DNA of 64,000 nt from Sulfitobacter sp. (GCA_029252045.1 JAQXCD010000031.1:62001-126000), one strand, 5' to 3'; shown: positions 23,794-32,464, counted from the stretch's first letter. Numbers and translations: made by a program. The notes: generated from the sequence alone by a model not told the origin.

Positions 23794-23920
23794 GGGGGAA
23801 AGCTCCTGATTTTGCCCTTCTACGCTGTCACGAAGTCCTGCGCGCCGCAATCCCCCATCACCCCTTGGCCTAGCGGGTGGTGGTGCTATAAGAACGCTGA
23901 CCCACAAACGGAGGCCCCTC

Positions 23921-24508
23921 ATGCGCACGGCCAAAATCACCCGCACCACTGCCGAGACAAACATCAGCGTCGAGATCAATCTCGATGGTACCGGCATCTA
24001 TGACAACAAGACTGGCGTGGGGTTTTTCGACCACATGCTCGACCAGCTGTCACGCCACGCCCTGATCGACATGACCGTACGCTGCGAAGGCGATCTGCAC
24101 ATTGACGATCACCACACCGTTGAAGATGTGGGCATCGCCTTGGGTCAGGCCCTGACCCAAGCAGTCGGCGACAAACGCGGGCTCAACCGGTATGGCGCGT
24201 GCCTGCTGCCGATGGACGATGCACTGGTGCGCGCGGCCCTCGATCTGTCCGCACGGCCTTTCCTCGTGTGGAATGTGGACCTGCCCACCGCCAAAATCGG
24301 CACCTTCGATACCGAGCTGGTGCGCGAGTTTTTCCAGGCATTTGCCACACATGGCGGCATCACCCTGCACGTCGACCAGTTGCACGGGATCAACAGCCAC
24401 CACATCGCAGAAGCGGCCTTCAAGGCCGTCGCCCGCGCACTGCGTGACGCACTGGAGACAGACCCGCGCAAGGCCGACGCCATCCCTTCCACCAAAGGCA
24501 TACTGTAA
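23921..24508 (+). CDS. hisB: Imidazoleglycerol-phosphate dehydratase
   Basis: A 195-residue monofunctional HisB, sixth step of histidine synthesis, dehydrating imidazole glycerol phosphate to imidazole acetol phosphate. Metal-binding motifs [24 protein letters not shown] and [14 protein letters not shown] are intact. CGGAGG precedes the ATG. hisH begins directly at the stop codon, so hisBH form an operon. The cytoplasmic enzyme has the normal family length. Confidence 0.97.
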   Translation: MRTAKITRTTAETNISVEINLDGTGIYDNKTGVGFFDHMLDQLSRHALIDMTVRCEGDLHIDDHHTVEDVGIALGQALTQAVGDKRGLNRYGACLLPMDDALVRAALDLSARPFLVWNVDLPTAKIGTFDTELVREFFQAFATHGGITLHVDQLHGINSHHIAEAAFKAVARALRDALETDPRKADAIPSTKGIL

Positions 24509-25147
24509 ATGCTGACAGCCATCATCGATTACGAGAGCGGCAATCTGCACTCCGCCCACAAGGCATTCGAGCGGATGGCGCGCGAAGCGGACGCAGGCGA
24601 GGTGATTGTAACGGCTGACGCCGATGTGATCGCGCGCGCGGACCGTATCGTGCTGCCCGGTGATGGCGCATTCCCCGCCTGTATGGCCGCCCTAAAAGGG
24701 CGCAGCGGCATCTATGCGGCCATGATCGAAGCGGTTGAAGAAAAAGGCCGCCCGTTCCTCGGCATCTGCGTCGGCATGCAGCTGATGGCGACACTGGGCC
24801 GCGAATACGAAGACACTGACGGTTTGAACTGGGTCGCAGGTGAAGTCACCCGCATCACCCCGACTGATCCCACCCTCAAGGTGCCGCACATGGGCTGGAA
24901 CGATCTGGTGCTGGACGCGCCGCACCCCGTGTTTGACGGTATCAAAACCGGCGATCACACCTATTTCGTGCACAGCTATCACATGGCGGTCAAAAACCCC
25001 GCCCAACGTCTGGCACATGTCGACTACGCCAGCGAAGTGACTGCCGTCATCGGGCGCGACAATATGATCGGGATGCAGTTCCACCCAGAAAAAAGCCAGA
25101 CAACCGGCTTGGCGATGATCACAAACTTCCTGCGGTGGATGCCCTAG
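24509..25147 (+). CDS. hisH: Imidazole glycerol phosphate synthase, glutaminase subunit
   Basis: A 212-residue class I glutamine amidotransferase. The nucleophile Cys is in FLGICVGMQLM, and the catalytic His-Glu pair is in QFHPEKSQ near the C terminus. It supplies ammonia to HisF, which is encoded separately at 27231-27992. It starts immediately after hisB and ends overlapping a convergent DUF2147 gene by four bases. Confidence 0.96.
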   Translation: MLTAIIDYESGNLHSAHKAFERMAREADAGEVIVTADADVIARADRIVLPGDGAFPACMAALKGRSGIYAAMIEAVEEKGRPFLGICVGMQLMATLGREYEDTDGLNWVAGEVTRITPTDPTLKVPHMGWNDLVLDAPHPVFDGIKTGDHTYFVHSYHMAVKNPAQRLAHVDYASEVTAVIGRDNMIGMQFHPEKSQTTGLAMITNFLRWMP

Positions 25148-25533
25148 CGCACCCGCCGCCAAACTTCGTCACGGCAATAGTCACCGATGCAATTGTGAAA
25201 CCGCATCAGATTGCCCTGCACTTGCATCCGCGCACACAGCATCCGGTTGCCGGAAGGCTCCCAAACCTCACCTGAAAATGCACCGTCGGCATCGGGCTCC
25301 AGATTCACCAGAACCCGCCTGCCAATTGCACGCGAAGGCGCGTCATAGCCTTTCCGGTTTTTCACCCGCTCGACCTGACCGCAAATTGCCAGACCACAGC
25401 TGCGGGTCCGCACATGCAAGACGATGCCTCGCGAATCAGGCGGACCCTGCCACAATCCAAATGGCACATCCGCTTTGGCGGTCCCCACACCGCCCGTCAT
25501 TGCCAAAAAGGCAATGCATATCAATCTCTTCAT
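25144..25533 (-). CDS. DUF2147 secreted protein (copy 1)
   Basis: A 129-residue exported protein. Its signal peptide (MKRLICIAFLAM.., cleavage near KA|DV) is followed by a DUF2147-type beta domain with paired cysteines (RSCGLAICG and the final CIGDYCRDEVWRRV). It is a paralogue of the neighbouring 25665-26048 gene: both share SCGLAICG/ACGAALCG, a GxVW.PSG block and the CxGxxCxxxxWxRV ending. Both interrupt the his gene cluster on the opposite strand. The function of DUF2147 proteins is unknown. Confidence 0.8.
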   Translation of the reverse strand: MKRLICIAFLAMTGGVGTAKADVPFGLWQGPPDSRGIVLHVRTRSCGLAICGQVERVKNRKGYDAPSRAIGRRVLVNLEPDADGAFSGEVWEPSGNRMLCARMQVQGNLMRFHNCIGDYCRDEVWRRVR

Positions 25534-25664
25534 CCCATTGGTCCAAAGCAGGCGCCTGATGCAATGCCGCGGCAGCAAGGACAAAGGCGCAAGTGTATTA
25601 TACACTCGCGCCTTCGATTTCTGTCACAGTATTTTTGCAGCATCAGGCCGTGCTGGGCCTCCAA

Positions 25665-26048
25665 TTAGTTCACGCGGCTCCACGTCTGCTTTTTGCAGAT
25701 GGGCCCGACGCAGCCGGAAACCTTGAGCGTATTACCGGACAGCGCCATTTTGGAGCTATAGGTCTTACCCGTAGACGGCTGCCAGACCTTACCGCTTTTA
25801 TACGCCCCGCCCCCTGCAGGCACCATGTCCCACACCAGCTTTTTGCCAAGGTTCTTGGACTTATATTCGCCAGTATCGTTAAACGTGCGCGAAATGGTCC
25901 CACACAGGGCCGCGCCGCACGCGCTCACCTTTACATACGCATAGGCGCCATCATCAACTTGTGTTTTCCAAGTCCCTTCTGCCGGATCAGCCATCGCCGC
26001 ACCCGCAAAACTCAGTGCAGCAAATGCTGCTGTCAAAATCAGTCTCAT
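25665..26048 (-). CDS. DUF2147 secreted protein (copy 2)
   Basis: A 127-residue exported protein with a signal peptide cleaved after AMA, then DPAEGTWKTQVDDGAYAYVKV typical of DUF2147 and the C-terminal CVGPICKKQTWSRV. GGAGG lies seven bases before ATG 26048. It is a diverged tandem paralogue of 25144-25533. A role in the cell envelope is likely because it is secreted; nothing more specific can be said. Confidence 0.85.
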   Translation of the reverse strand: MRLILTAAFAALSFAGAAMADPAEGTWKTQVDDGAYAYVKVSACGAALCGTISRTFNDTGEYKSKNLGKKLVWDMVPAGGGAYKSGKVWQPSTGKTYSSKMALSGNTLKVSGCVGPICKKQTWSRVN

Positions 26049-26183
26049 CACTGTTCCTCCCTAGAACTGTGGCCTACTGTGATATGCGGCTCGTGGTTTA
26101 GGCAAGCTTAACCTCGGGTCGCGTTGCACATTCCGCCGTTCCATGCAAAACCGCTCCAACACCAAGCCACAGGAGCCCGCGCC

Positions 26184-26903
26184 ATGATCCTCTACCCCGC
26201 TATTGATCTCAAAGACGGACAGGCCGTGCGCCTTGTGCATGGGGATATGGAACGCTCGACCGTGTTCAACGACGATCCCGCGGCACAGGCGCAAGCCTTT
26301 GTCGACGCAGGCTGCACATGGTTGCATCTGGTTGATCTCAACGGCGCATTTGCAGGCGCGCCAGTGAACGCCGCACCAGTCGAGGCAATCCTGAAGCGCT
26401 GCAAAGTCCCCGCCCAGCTGGGTGGCGGCATACGCGACATCGCCACAATTGAAAGCTGGCTCGACAAAGGCCTCGCCCGCGTGATCCTAGGCACAGTTGC
26501 CGTGGAAAACCCTGATCTGGTCCGCGAGGCCGCCCGTGCCTTCCCGAACCAAGTTGCCGTCGGAATCGACGCTCGCAATGGCCGCGTCGCGACCAAAGGC
26601 TGGGCAGAAGAGACGGACGTGATGGTCACCGACCTCGCCAAATCATTTGAGGACGCAGGCGTGGCCGCGATCATCTACACCGACATCCTGCGCGACGGCG
26701 CTATGGGAGGCCCCAACATCGAGGCAACCGCAGCCCTCGCCCGCGCAGTCTCCATTCCCGTCATCGCGTCGGGTGGCGTATCCTCATTGGCCGACCTCCA
26801 AGCACTCAAAGCCACCGGCGTAATCGAAGGCGCAATCTCGGGCCGCGCGCTCTATGATGGAGCGATTGATCTGAGAGAAGCGCTCGATGCGCTGGCAAGA
26901 TAG
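26184..26903 (+). CDS. hisA: ProFAR isomerase
   Basis: A 239-residue TIM barrel that isomerises ProFAR to PRFAR in histidine synthesis. It shows the duplicated half-barrel phosphate motifs: [15 protein letters not shown] at the N terminus, [21 protein letters not shown] with the second catalytic Asp, and [18 protein letters not shown] precedes ATG 26184. The 3' end overlaps the next small membrane-protein gene by 17 bases. Confidence 0.96.
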   Translation: MILYPAIDLKDGQAVRLVHGDMERSTVFNDDPAAQAQAFVDAGCTWLHLVDLNGAFAGAPVNAAPVEAILKRCKVPAQLGGGIRDIATIESWLDKGLARVILGTVAVENPDLVREAARAFPNQVAVGIDARNGRVATKGWAEETDVMVTDLAKSFEDAGVAAIIYTDILRDGAMGGPNIEATAALARAVSIPVIASGGVSSLADLQALKATGVIEGAISGRALYDGAIDLREALDALAR

Positions 26904-27174
26904 ACTCTTCTGGCCGGTTGGCTGGACAGTCTATCTTGGCCCGTTTGTCTTTTTCGCCGCCGGCTTCGCACTCCAGCTCTTTCTCGTATCGGCTTACGAC
27001 TGCAAAATGAGCACACGCGGCATATCCCCCTGTGTGATTGCAGGGCACGACTTCGGAGCATTTGTCAGCGGCGGAGCAATGGCGGGCTACGCCATTTTCT
27101 TTTTTGTCATACCATGGCTTGTGATCGGCGGTATCCTCGTGGGCCTTATCGCTTGGCTGGACCGAAAGAACTAA
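26887..27174 (+). CDS. Small two-helix membrane protein in the his cluster
   Basis: A 95-residue protein with two strong hydrophobic segments (about residues 12-34 and 60-88) around a short loop carrying two cysteines (DCKMS..SPCVI). It ends in DRKN. It overlaps hisA by 17 bases and lies 56 bases before hisF, so it is probably co-transcribed with the his genes. No family was recognised and no link to histidine synthesis is evident. Confidence 0.65.
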   Translation: MRWQDRLFWPVGWTVYLGPFVFFAAGFALQLFLVSAYDCKMSTRGISPCVIAGHDFGAFVSGGAMAGYAIFFFVIPWLVIGGILVGLIAWLDRKN

Positions 27175-27230
27175 TCCACAAAGGCCTGCACCGCCTTGCC
27201 CCCCTCTTCACTGCAAGCTAAACCGATCCT

Positions 27231-27992
27231 ATGCTCAAAACCCGCATCATCCCCTGTCTCGATGTCGCCGATGGCCGTGTGGTCAAAGGCGTGAACTTTG
27301 TCGGCCTGCGTGACGCAGGCGATCCGGTCGATGCCGCCATCGCCTATGACGCCGCCGGCGCAGACGAGCTGTGCTTCCTCGACATCCATGCCACCCACGA
27401 GAACCGCGGCACCATGTTCGATCTGGTGCGCCGCACGGCCGAGCATTGCTATATCCCGCTGACAGTAGGCGGTGGCGTGCGCACCCCTGCCGACGTCCGC
27501 GCCCTGCTGCTGGCGGGTGCCGACAAAGTAAGCTTCAACTCCGCCGCCGTAGCCGACCCCGATGTGGTCGCCCGCGCCGCCGACCAGTTCGGCAGCCAAT
27601 GCATCGTGGCCGCGATCGACGCCAAAACTGTCTCCCCCGGCAAATGGGAAATCTTTACCCACGGGGGACGCAAATCCACCGGTATCGACGCTGTCGAATT
27701 CGCCATCACAATGATGGAAAAAGGCGCGGGTGAAATCCTGCTGACCTCCATGGACCGCGACGGCACGCGCGCGGGCTTCAACCTTCCCCTGACCCGCGCC
27801 ATCAGCGACGCCGTGAACATGCCCGTCATTGCCTCGGGCGGTGTGGGTAATCTGGACCATCTCGTTGACGGGGTGACCAAAGGCGGCGCCTCTGCCGTCC
27901 TCGCCGCCTCCATCTTCCACTTTGGCGAATACACCATCGCGCAGGCCAAACAGCACATGGCAGCCGCAGGCATCCCGATGAGGCTCACATGA
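27231..27992 (+). CDS. hisF: Imidazole glycerol phosphate synthase, cyclase subunit
   Basis: A 253-residue TIM barrel that uses ammonia from HisH to convert PRFAR to IGP and AICAR. Key motifs are the N-terminal [16 protein letters not shown] with a catalytic Asp, [25 protein letters not shown] with the second Asp, and [12 protein letters not shown]. It overlaps hisE by four bases (ATGA). Confidence 0.97.
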   Translation: MLKTRIIPCLDVADGRVVKGVNFVGLRDAGDPVDAAIAYDAAGADELCFLDIHATHENRGTMFDLVRRTAEHCYIPLTVGGGVRTPADVRALLLAGADKVSFNSAAVADPDVVARAADQFGSQCIVAAIDAKTVSPGKWEIFTHGGRKSTGIDAVEFAITMMEKGAGEILLTSMDRDGTRAGFNLPLTRAISDAVNMPVIASGGVGNLDHLVDGVTKGGASAVLAASIFHFGEYTIAQAKQHMAAAGIPMRLT

Positions 27993-28294
27993 CACTAGAT
28001 GATCTATACGCCACCATCCTTGCCCGCAAAGATGCCGATCCCACCTCCAGCTGGACGGCACAGCTGCTGGCAAAAGGCCCCGAGAAATGCGCCGAAAAAT
28101 TCGGTGAAGAAGCCATCGAGGCCATCATCGAAGCGATAAAAGACGACAAAGCCGCGCTCACAACCGAGGCCGCCGATGTCCTCTACCACTTGCTGGTCTT
28201 GCTGGCCGCCCGCGACGTACCCCTCAGCGACGTTATGGATACCCTGGCGCGCCGCCAATCCACCTCCGGCATCGCAGAAAAAGCATCCCGCTAG
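27989..28294 (+). CDS. hisE: Phosphoribosyl-ATP pyrophosphatase
   Basis: A 101-residue MazG-like helical protein that hydrolyses PR-ATP to PR-AMP, the second step of histidine synthesis. The metal-binding pattern is [14 protein letters not shown] followed by [13 protein letters not shown]. It is translationally coupled to hisF and has the expected length. No terminator is obvious before the convergent gene at 28350. Confidence 0.96.
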   Translation: MTLDDLYATILARKDADPTSSWTAQLLAKGPEKCAEKFGEEAIEAIIEAIKDDKAALTTEAADVLYHLLVLLAARDVPLSDVMDTLARRQSTSGIAEKASR

Positions 28295-28349
28295 GGCTTG
28301 CACCCTTTTCCATATCCCAATCCGCGGCTTGCGCTGCAAGGCTAACCTG

Positions 28350-28817
28350 TCAAAGTTTGCTCGAGATCACTCCGGTCGCAAACCCACCCATCCGCAGCTC
28401 ACCGAACAGCCGCTGATACTCAATCTTGGGGCAGCGGTTCTGCACGACATCAATGCCACGCGCCTCACATATTGCCGCAGCTTCCGCATGCTCGACCCCG
28501 ATCTGCATCCAAACTGTGCGTAAGTCGGGTAGATGCGCCAGCGCGTCCTCGACAATCTCCGGCACAGCCTCCGAGCGGCGGAAAATATCCACCATATCAA
28601 CAGGCCCCTCAATCTGCGCGAGCGAGCCGACAACTGTTTGGCCAAACAGCGTCTGGCCTGCCAGCATGGGGTTCACCGGCACAATCTCGAACTTCCGCAG
28701 CGACAGATACCGCGCCACGAAATAGCTCGCACGCACAGGGTTATCGGACACCCCCACGATGGCAATGCGTTTTGTGCGGGTCAGGATGTCTTTGAGAAAG
28801 CGATCTGTATATGTCAT
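28350..28817 (-). CDS. CoA-binding domain protein (YccU type)
   Basis: A 155-residue Rossmann-like CoA-binding protein: IAIVGVSDNPVRASYFVARYL near the N terminus, NPMLAGQTLFGQ, and VWMQIGVEHAEAAAICEARG further on. It is related to the nucleotide-binding part of succinyl-CoA synthetase alpha. YccU-type proteins bind CoA, but their cellular role is not settled. It converges on hisE. Confidence 0.85.
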   Translation of the reverse strand: MTYTDRFLKDILTRTKRIAIVGVSDNPVRASYFVARYLSLRKFEIVPVNPMLAGQTLFGQTVVGSLAQIEGPVDMVDIFRRSEAVPEIVEDALAHLPDLRTVWMQIGVEHAEAAAICEARGIDVVQNRCPKIEYQRLFGELRMGGFATGVISSKL

Positions 28818-28844
28818 GGCCCCGTTCTAGCGCGGCTTCACACA

Positions 28845-28875
28845 GAAAAAAACCTCCCGAACGATGTCGGGAGGT
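28845..28875 (-). terminator. Terminator of the zinc-ribbon gene
   Basis: Read leftward, ACCTCCCGA pairs with TCGGGAGGT (9 bp, six-base loop) and runs into seven T residues. It lies about 150 bases beyond the stop of 29029-29328, with nothing coding between. Confidence 0.75.
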
Positions 28876-29028
28876 GAAAAGTCGGAACAGGGACAAAACG
28901 CGGGCCGGGCGTTCCAAAGCCGGACCGGTTGTCTTAGAGATAAGCGTCGCGTTTCCTGTTTAAAGAGCGCTTGGGCGATTTCTGCATAACCGGAGAAATT
29001 CAGGCATATTTCCGCCGATCTCCAACCC

Positions 29029-29328
29029 TTAGTCAAAGATATCCTCAACCAGATCAAACGCTTCCTCTGCAAACTTGCGAAACAGACTCTTGCGTTTCTT
29101 AGATGGTTTGGAGGGCTGTACCGCTTTCGGCAACTGGCGCAGCTTAGGGGCGGCAGGCTGATGTGTCACGGCAGGGCGCGCAGGTTCAACCGCCACCGAC
29201 ATAAGCTTCAACCGCTGCAAGGGTGCGCCACAGGCACCACAGGTCAGCGTATGGTGCCCTGCATCCAGACGCAGCATGGCGCGTGTGCTGCAATGGCAGC
29301 AGGTGGCGATTTTGGTCGGATGGGCGAT
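29029..29328 (-). CDS. Zinc-ribbon protein with apparent AUC start
   Basis: A 99-residue basic protein. The first conserved part, TCCHCSTRAMLRLDAGHH followed by TCGACGAPL, is a two-CxxC zinc ribbon that precedes the first available ATG (29277). No ATG, GTG or TTG occurs in frame between the rlmB-side stop and the first CxxC. An ATC codon at 29328 lies exactly seven bases after AGGAG and begins IAHPTKIATC. AUC initiation or a mutated ATG is therefore inferred. The C-terminal half is rich in Pro and Lys, ending in an acidic helix. It follows the rlmB-like gene closely and probably shares its transcript. Confidence 0.65.
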   Translation of the reverse strand: MAHPTKIATCCHCSTRAMLRLDAGHHTLTCGACGAPLQRLKLMSVAVEPARPAVTHQPAAPKLRQLPKAVQPSKPSKKRKSLFRKFAEEAFDLVEDIFD

Positions 29329-29339
29329 GGCCCCGCTCC

Positions 29340-30116
29340 TCAGTTATGCTCTCTTGTAGCATATAGGGCGATTGCCGCCGCATTTGAGACGTTGAGCGAG
29401 CCAAATTCCCCACCTGCGTCAATCCGCACCAATGCATCCACCGTTAGACGAGTCTTTTCACGCAGGCCCGGCCCTTCAGCGCCCAACACCAAGGCCACGG
29501 GACGGTCCCGCTTGCCCTCAACAGCCGCCTCTATTGTTATATCGGCTTCCCCATCAAGGCCCAGCACCAGATAGCCCATATGCTGCAATGCCCGGATCGC
29601 GTCCGACAGGTTCTGGACGCGCAAGTAGGGTTGCCGCTCCAGCGCACCCGATGCCGTTTTGGCCAGCGCACCTGTTTCAGGCGCGGAATGGTGGCGCGTC
29701 CCGATCACTGCTGATGCCCCCAGAACTTCGGCGGATCGCAAAATCGCCCCCACGTTATGCGGGTCGGTCACACGGTCCAACAGGATCACGCGCGGTGCCT
29801 CTGCCCCGATGCAGACATCTTGCAAACGGCCCCAGTCCAGCGGCTTGACCTCCAGCACCACCCCCTGATGCACCGAGCCTTGATCAATCGGCGGATGGAA
29901 TTTGCGCGGATCGACAACCACAGGCTCGATACCGCTGGCCGTCACGGCGTCCTGTAGCTTGGCCAGTGCGTTGGGCGTGACCATCATGTTCAGCTTTTCG
30001 CGCTTGGGGTTCATCAGCGCATCGCGCACCGCATGTAGGCCAAACAGCCAAAGCGTCTCGCGGGCATCTGCCTTCTTGCCCTGCTCTTTTTCCACAACCC
30101 ACTTAGGCTTTTTCAT
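29340..30116 (-). CDS. rlmB: SpoU/TrmH-family RNA methyltransferase (RlmB-like)
   Basis: A 258-residue 2'-O-ribose methyltransferase with an N-terminal substrate-binding domain (LWLFGLHAVRDAL) and a SPOUT knot domain. The knot motifs are VTDPHNVGAILRSAEVLGA, LVLGAEGPGLRE and GSLNVSNAAAIALY. RlmB methylates G2251 of 23S rRNA. Other TrmH-family targets cannot be excluded. The start MKKPKWVVE at 30116 was chosen over 30191, which extends without similarity. Confidence 0.88.
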   Translation of the reverse strand: MKKPKWVVEKEQGKKADARETLWLFGLHAVRDALMNPKREKLNMMVTPNALAKLQDAVTASGIEPVVVDPRKFHPPIDQGSVHQGVVLEVKPLDWGRLQDVCIGAEAPRVILLDRVTDPHNVGAILRSAEVLGASAVIGTRHHSAPETGALAKTASGALERQPYLRVQNLSDAIRALQHMGYLVLGLDGEADITIEAAVEGKRDRPVALVLGAEGPGLREKTRLTVDALVRIDAGGEFGSLNVSNAAAIALYATREHN

Positions 30117-30279
30117 GATCGTCTCCACAGATTGCGCGCGTTTGGCCCCGTCTATCTCTTTGCAAGGCCCGCGCCAAGCCTTGCCCGACATGCCCGCAAG
30201 CCCCCAACCACAAATCCTTCCAGATCAACGGATTTAGGTGTTGACGCCCCATGGGACCACAGGTAATCACCGCGTCAAT

Positions 30280-30363
30280 GGGCGACAGGCCGCAAGGTGT
30301 GGCAGGGGACTGTAACTCCCTCGCGGAGACGCACGCCAGGTTCGATTCCTGGGTCGCCCACCA
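30280..30363 (+). tRNA. tRNA-Tyr (GTA)
   Basis: A class II tRNA with a long variable arm. Acceptor GGGCGAC pairs with GTCGCCC, anticodon loop has GTA within ACTGTAAC, the variable arm spans about CTCGCGGAGACGCACG, the T-arm is CCAGG-TTCGATT-CCTGG, and CCA is encoded. Confidence 0.95.
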
Positions 30364-30490
30364 TTTTTACAAAAAATCAAAAAGTTCTTTACCCCAACCT
30401 CCCTACGCAGCGTGAGGTCTCGGGACGCGCGACCGGTAAGGCGCACACCTTGCTCCAGATAAGGCGTTGAACATCCACATTGCGGGAACA

Positions 30491-30530
30491 CAAAAGGCCC
30501 CTGCCCCGATCAAGGGGCAGAGGCCTTTTG
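30491..30530 (-). terminator. Bidirectional terminator
   Basis: CAAAAGGCC and CTGCCCC pair with GGGGCAG and GGCCTTTTG, giving a 16-bp stem with one mismatch. Read leftward it ends a transcript coming from about 30640, supporting a small gene at 30548-30637; read rightward it could end tRNA-Tyr transcripts. Confidence 0.75.
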
Positions 30531-30547
30531 CAAGGTTTGCGCGCGCC

Positions 30548-30637
30548 TTAGAGGCCTGCGAAATCTTCCTCTTCGCTTACTTCGTCCAACTGGTTGATGG
30601 CCGCTTGCAGCTTGTCCTCGTCTACAGGCTTGAGCAT
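30548..30637 (-). CDS. Possible 29-residue microprotein
   Basis: A short leftward frame MLKPVDEDKLQAAINQLDEV followed by an acidic tail (EEEDFAGL), stop at 30548. A longer version from GTG 30667 would add MPYCYIAGIP. Codon choice looks coding-like, the peptide forms a plausible amphipathic helix, and a strong terminator starts 18 bases downstream. The KPVDEDKLQAAI segment resembles the last helix of response-regulator receiver domains, so a gene remnant is an alternative. It is divergent from the glycosyltransferase-like gene. Confidence 0.4.
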   Translation of the reverse strand: MLKPVDEDKLQAAINQLDEVSEEEDFAGL

Positions 30638-30660
30638 GGGAATACCTGCAATGTAACAGT

Positions 30661-31590
30661 ATGGCACGCCCCCCCGCGGCAAAACAATCTTTCAACGTAG
30701 CCATTGTGGCCCAGCAAGGGCGTCTGGCCTACGAGGCGGTGATATTCGTCGCCTCCCTGCGCGCCATGAGCCCCGGTTTTGCAGGCCGGATCTTTGTCGC
30801 AGAGCCTCAGGCAGGGCCCCGCTGGAAAAAAGATCCGACCCTCCAGAACCAGCCCGTGCGCGACGCGCTTGAGGAAATGGGCGCAGAAATCATCCCGTTC
30901 GAGAGCAAACACTTCGGCGACTCCTACCCTTTCGGCAACAAGATCGAAATGCTGCGCGAGCTGCCAAAGGGTGAGCCCTTTGTGTTTTTCGACACCGACA
31001 CGTTGATCACGGGCGAGCTGTCCTCGGTTCCATTCGACTTTGACCGCCCTGCCGCATCCTTGCGCCGCGAAGGCACATGGCCCGATCCACAGCTATACGG
31101 ACCGGGCTATACCGGCCTTTGGAAATCTCTCTATGACAAGTTCGGGCTGGATTTCGAATCCTCGCTGGATATGTCCCAGCCGGATGAATACTGGCGCCGC
31201 TATCTCTATTTCAATGCGGGCTTTTTCTACTACAAATGCCCGCATGAATTCGGCGCCCTCTTTGAGGAATACGCACTGGCGATCCGCGACACACCTCCGG
31301 TCGAGCTCTGCGCACAGAGCCTCAATCCGTGGCTGGATCAAATCGCCCTACCGCTGGTGATCCATGCCTTGGGCGGCGGCCGTGATGCCCTGCCCGACGG
31401 CTATCTGGACGGCACAGTCAGTTGCCATTACCGTCTGTTGCCGCTGCTGTATGCCCGCGAAAGCGATCACACGGTTGCGGTGCTGGAGCAGGTCACAACA
31501 CCCAACAAGATCAAAAAGGTGCTTAAGACCTACGACCCGATCAAACGGATGATCTATCAAGGCCGGGGACTGAAAGCGCGCGCTATTTGA
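30661..31590 (+). CDS. Glycosyltransferase-like protein, probably C-terminally frameshifted
   Basis: A 309-residue cytoplasmic protein with a GT-A-like layout: FNVAIVAQQGRLAYEAVIF at the N terminus and a DxD-type motif in FVFFDTDTLITGEL (about residue 104), which in such enzymes binds a metal and nucleotide sugar. Aromatic residues are abundant in the middle. The frame stops at 31590 after GLKARAI. The overlapping +1 frame continues as LFDRENLPRKEQAIRNKLKS to a stop at 31663, with basic, coding-like composition. A two-base loss in the GCGCGC run (31577-31583) would explain this. Donor and acceptor are unknown. Confidence 0.7.
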   Translation: MARPPAAKQSFNVAIVAQQGRLAYEAVIFVASLRAMSPGFAGRIFVAEPQAGPRWKKDPTLQNQPVRDALEEMGAEIIPFESKHFGDSYPFGNKIEMLRELPKGEPFVFFDTDTLITGELSSVPFDFDRPAASLRREGTWPDPQLYGPGYTGLWKSLYDKFGLDFESSLDMSQPDEYWRRYLYFNAGFFYYKCPHEFGALFEEYALAIRDTPPVELCAQSLNPWLDQIALPLVIHALGGGRDALPDGYLDGTVSCHYRLLPLLYARESDHTVAVLEQVTTPNKIKKVLKTYDPIKRMIYQGRGLKARAI

Positions 31591-31683
31591 CCGCGAAAAC
31601 CTGCCGCGCAAAGAACAGGCGATCCGGAACAAACTGAAATCAAACGGCTACTGGTTGCGGTAATCACCTGAAATCAGGAGACA

Positions 31684-31712
31684 AAAAAGGCCAGCGCGAA
31701 GCTGGCCTTTTT
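31684..31712. terminator. Bidirectional terminator
   Basis: AAAAAGGCCAGC and GCTGGCCTTTTT form a 12-bp perfect stem with loop GCGAA. It lies between the glycosyltransferase-like gene and the convergent gene at 31745, and suits both. Confidence 0.85.
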
Positions 31713-31744
31713 GCTGTCAGTCGAGTTATTCCGCGCGGTGCCTA

Positions 31745-32386
31745 TCAGGCAGCGGCGCCTGGTTTTTCAAGCAATGTATATGTTGCAACAAAAGCATTTG
31801 TCGCCTGACCACGGCTGATCTTGCCCTGCTCGTTACGCTTGCTGCGCGCGCCAACAGATTTCTTGATCATACGACCGATCTGCTGGTTCAGCGAGACACG
31901 CGCCCGCTTTGCCTTTGCCGGATTTTCAGTGGTATCCACTCCCAGTGCCAGCTCGTATTGTGCTGTGAAGTCGGCATCTTTTCCTGCCTCGCCCACAACT
32001 GTCAGGATGAAGTTCTCGTCAAACTTCCCATCCGTGTCCAGCTTGGTAGAGAGTGCAACCACACGGCCGATAACTTCACGCTTGGCGGCCAGACGGCGGG
32101 CCAGCGGCTCATCCGAAGGGGCGGCTTCGATCACATGGGTCTCGACCAGTTTCTGCATGTAATGTGTCATGTTCATACCCGCGGCTTTGGCCTGCGTTTC
32201 CATGAACTTACGAACCGGAAGTTCCAGTGTGAATGTCACAGTGGAGGCTTGTTCGATTTTCTCAAGGCGGCGGGCACGGCCGCTTGCCTTCTTGTCGTCT
32301 TTACCAACTTTCGCAGCCTTAACGGCCTTAATGGCCTTAACAGCTTTTGATTTTTTGACTGGTTTTGTTTTTTCTATTGTTGCCAT
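31745..32386 (-). CDS. Ribbon-helix-helix-like protein with lysine-rich tail
   Basis: A 213-residue very basic protein. Residues 1-45 are a Lys/Ala repeat tail (KKSKAVKAIKAVKAAK in type) like histone-H1 or HU-like extensions. Residues 48-86 (TVTFTLELPVRKFMETQAKA..MNMTHYMQKLVE) have the strand-helix-helix pattern of Arc/CopG DNA-binding domains. The C-terminal half is unrecognised, with VSLNQQIGRMIKKSVGARS in it. A DNA-binding or nucleoid role is inferred. An inverted repeat (32448-32464) lies 62 bases upstream of its start. Confidence 0.65.
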   Translation of the reverse strand: MATIEKTKPVKKSKAVKAIKAVKAAKVGKDDKKASGRARRLEKIEQASTVTFTLELPVRKFMETQAKAAGMNMTHYMQKLVETHVIEAAPSDEPLARRLAAKREVIGRVVALSTKLDTDGKFDENFILTVVGEAGKDADFTAQYELALGVDTTENPAKAKRARVSLNQQIGRMIKKSVGARSKRNEQGKISRGQATNAFVATYTLLEKPGAAA

Positions 32387-32447
32387 TTTTCAGGTTCCTA
32401 CCTCAATAACATACTTGTGATGGATGCGATTCATCGCGCCGTTTCAA

Positions 32448-32464
32448 CATACATGTTATGTATG
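32448..32464. promoter_or_regulatory. Inverted repeat between the RHH-like gene and metY
   Basis: CATACAT-GTT-ATGTATG is a perfect 7-bp palindrome with a three-base centre, in the intergenic region upstream of the RHH-like gene. It could be its autoregulatory operator. This is inference from position only. Confidence 0.4.
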
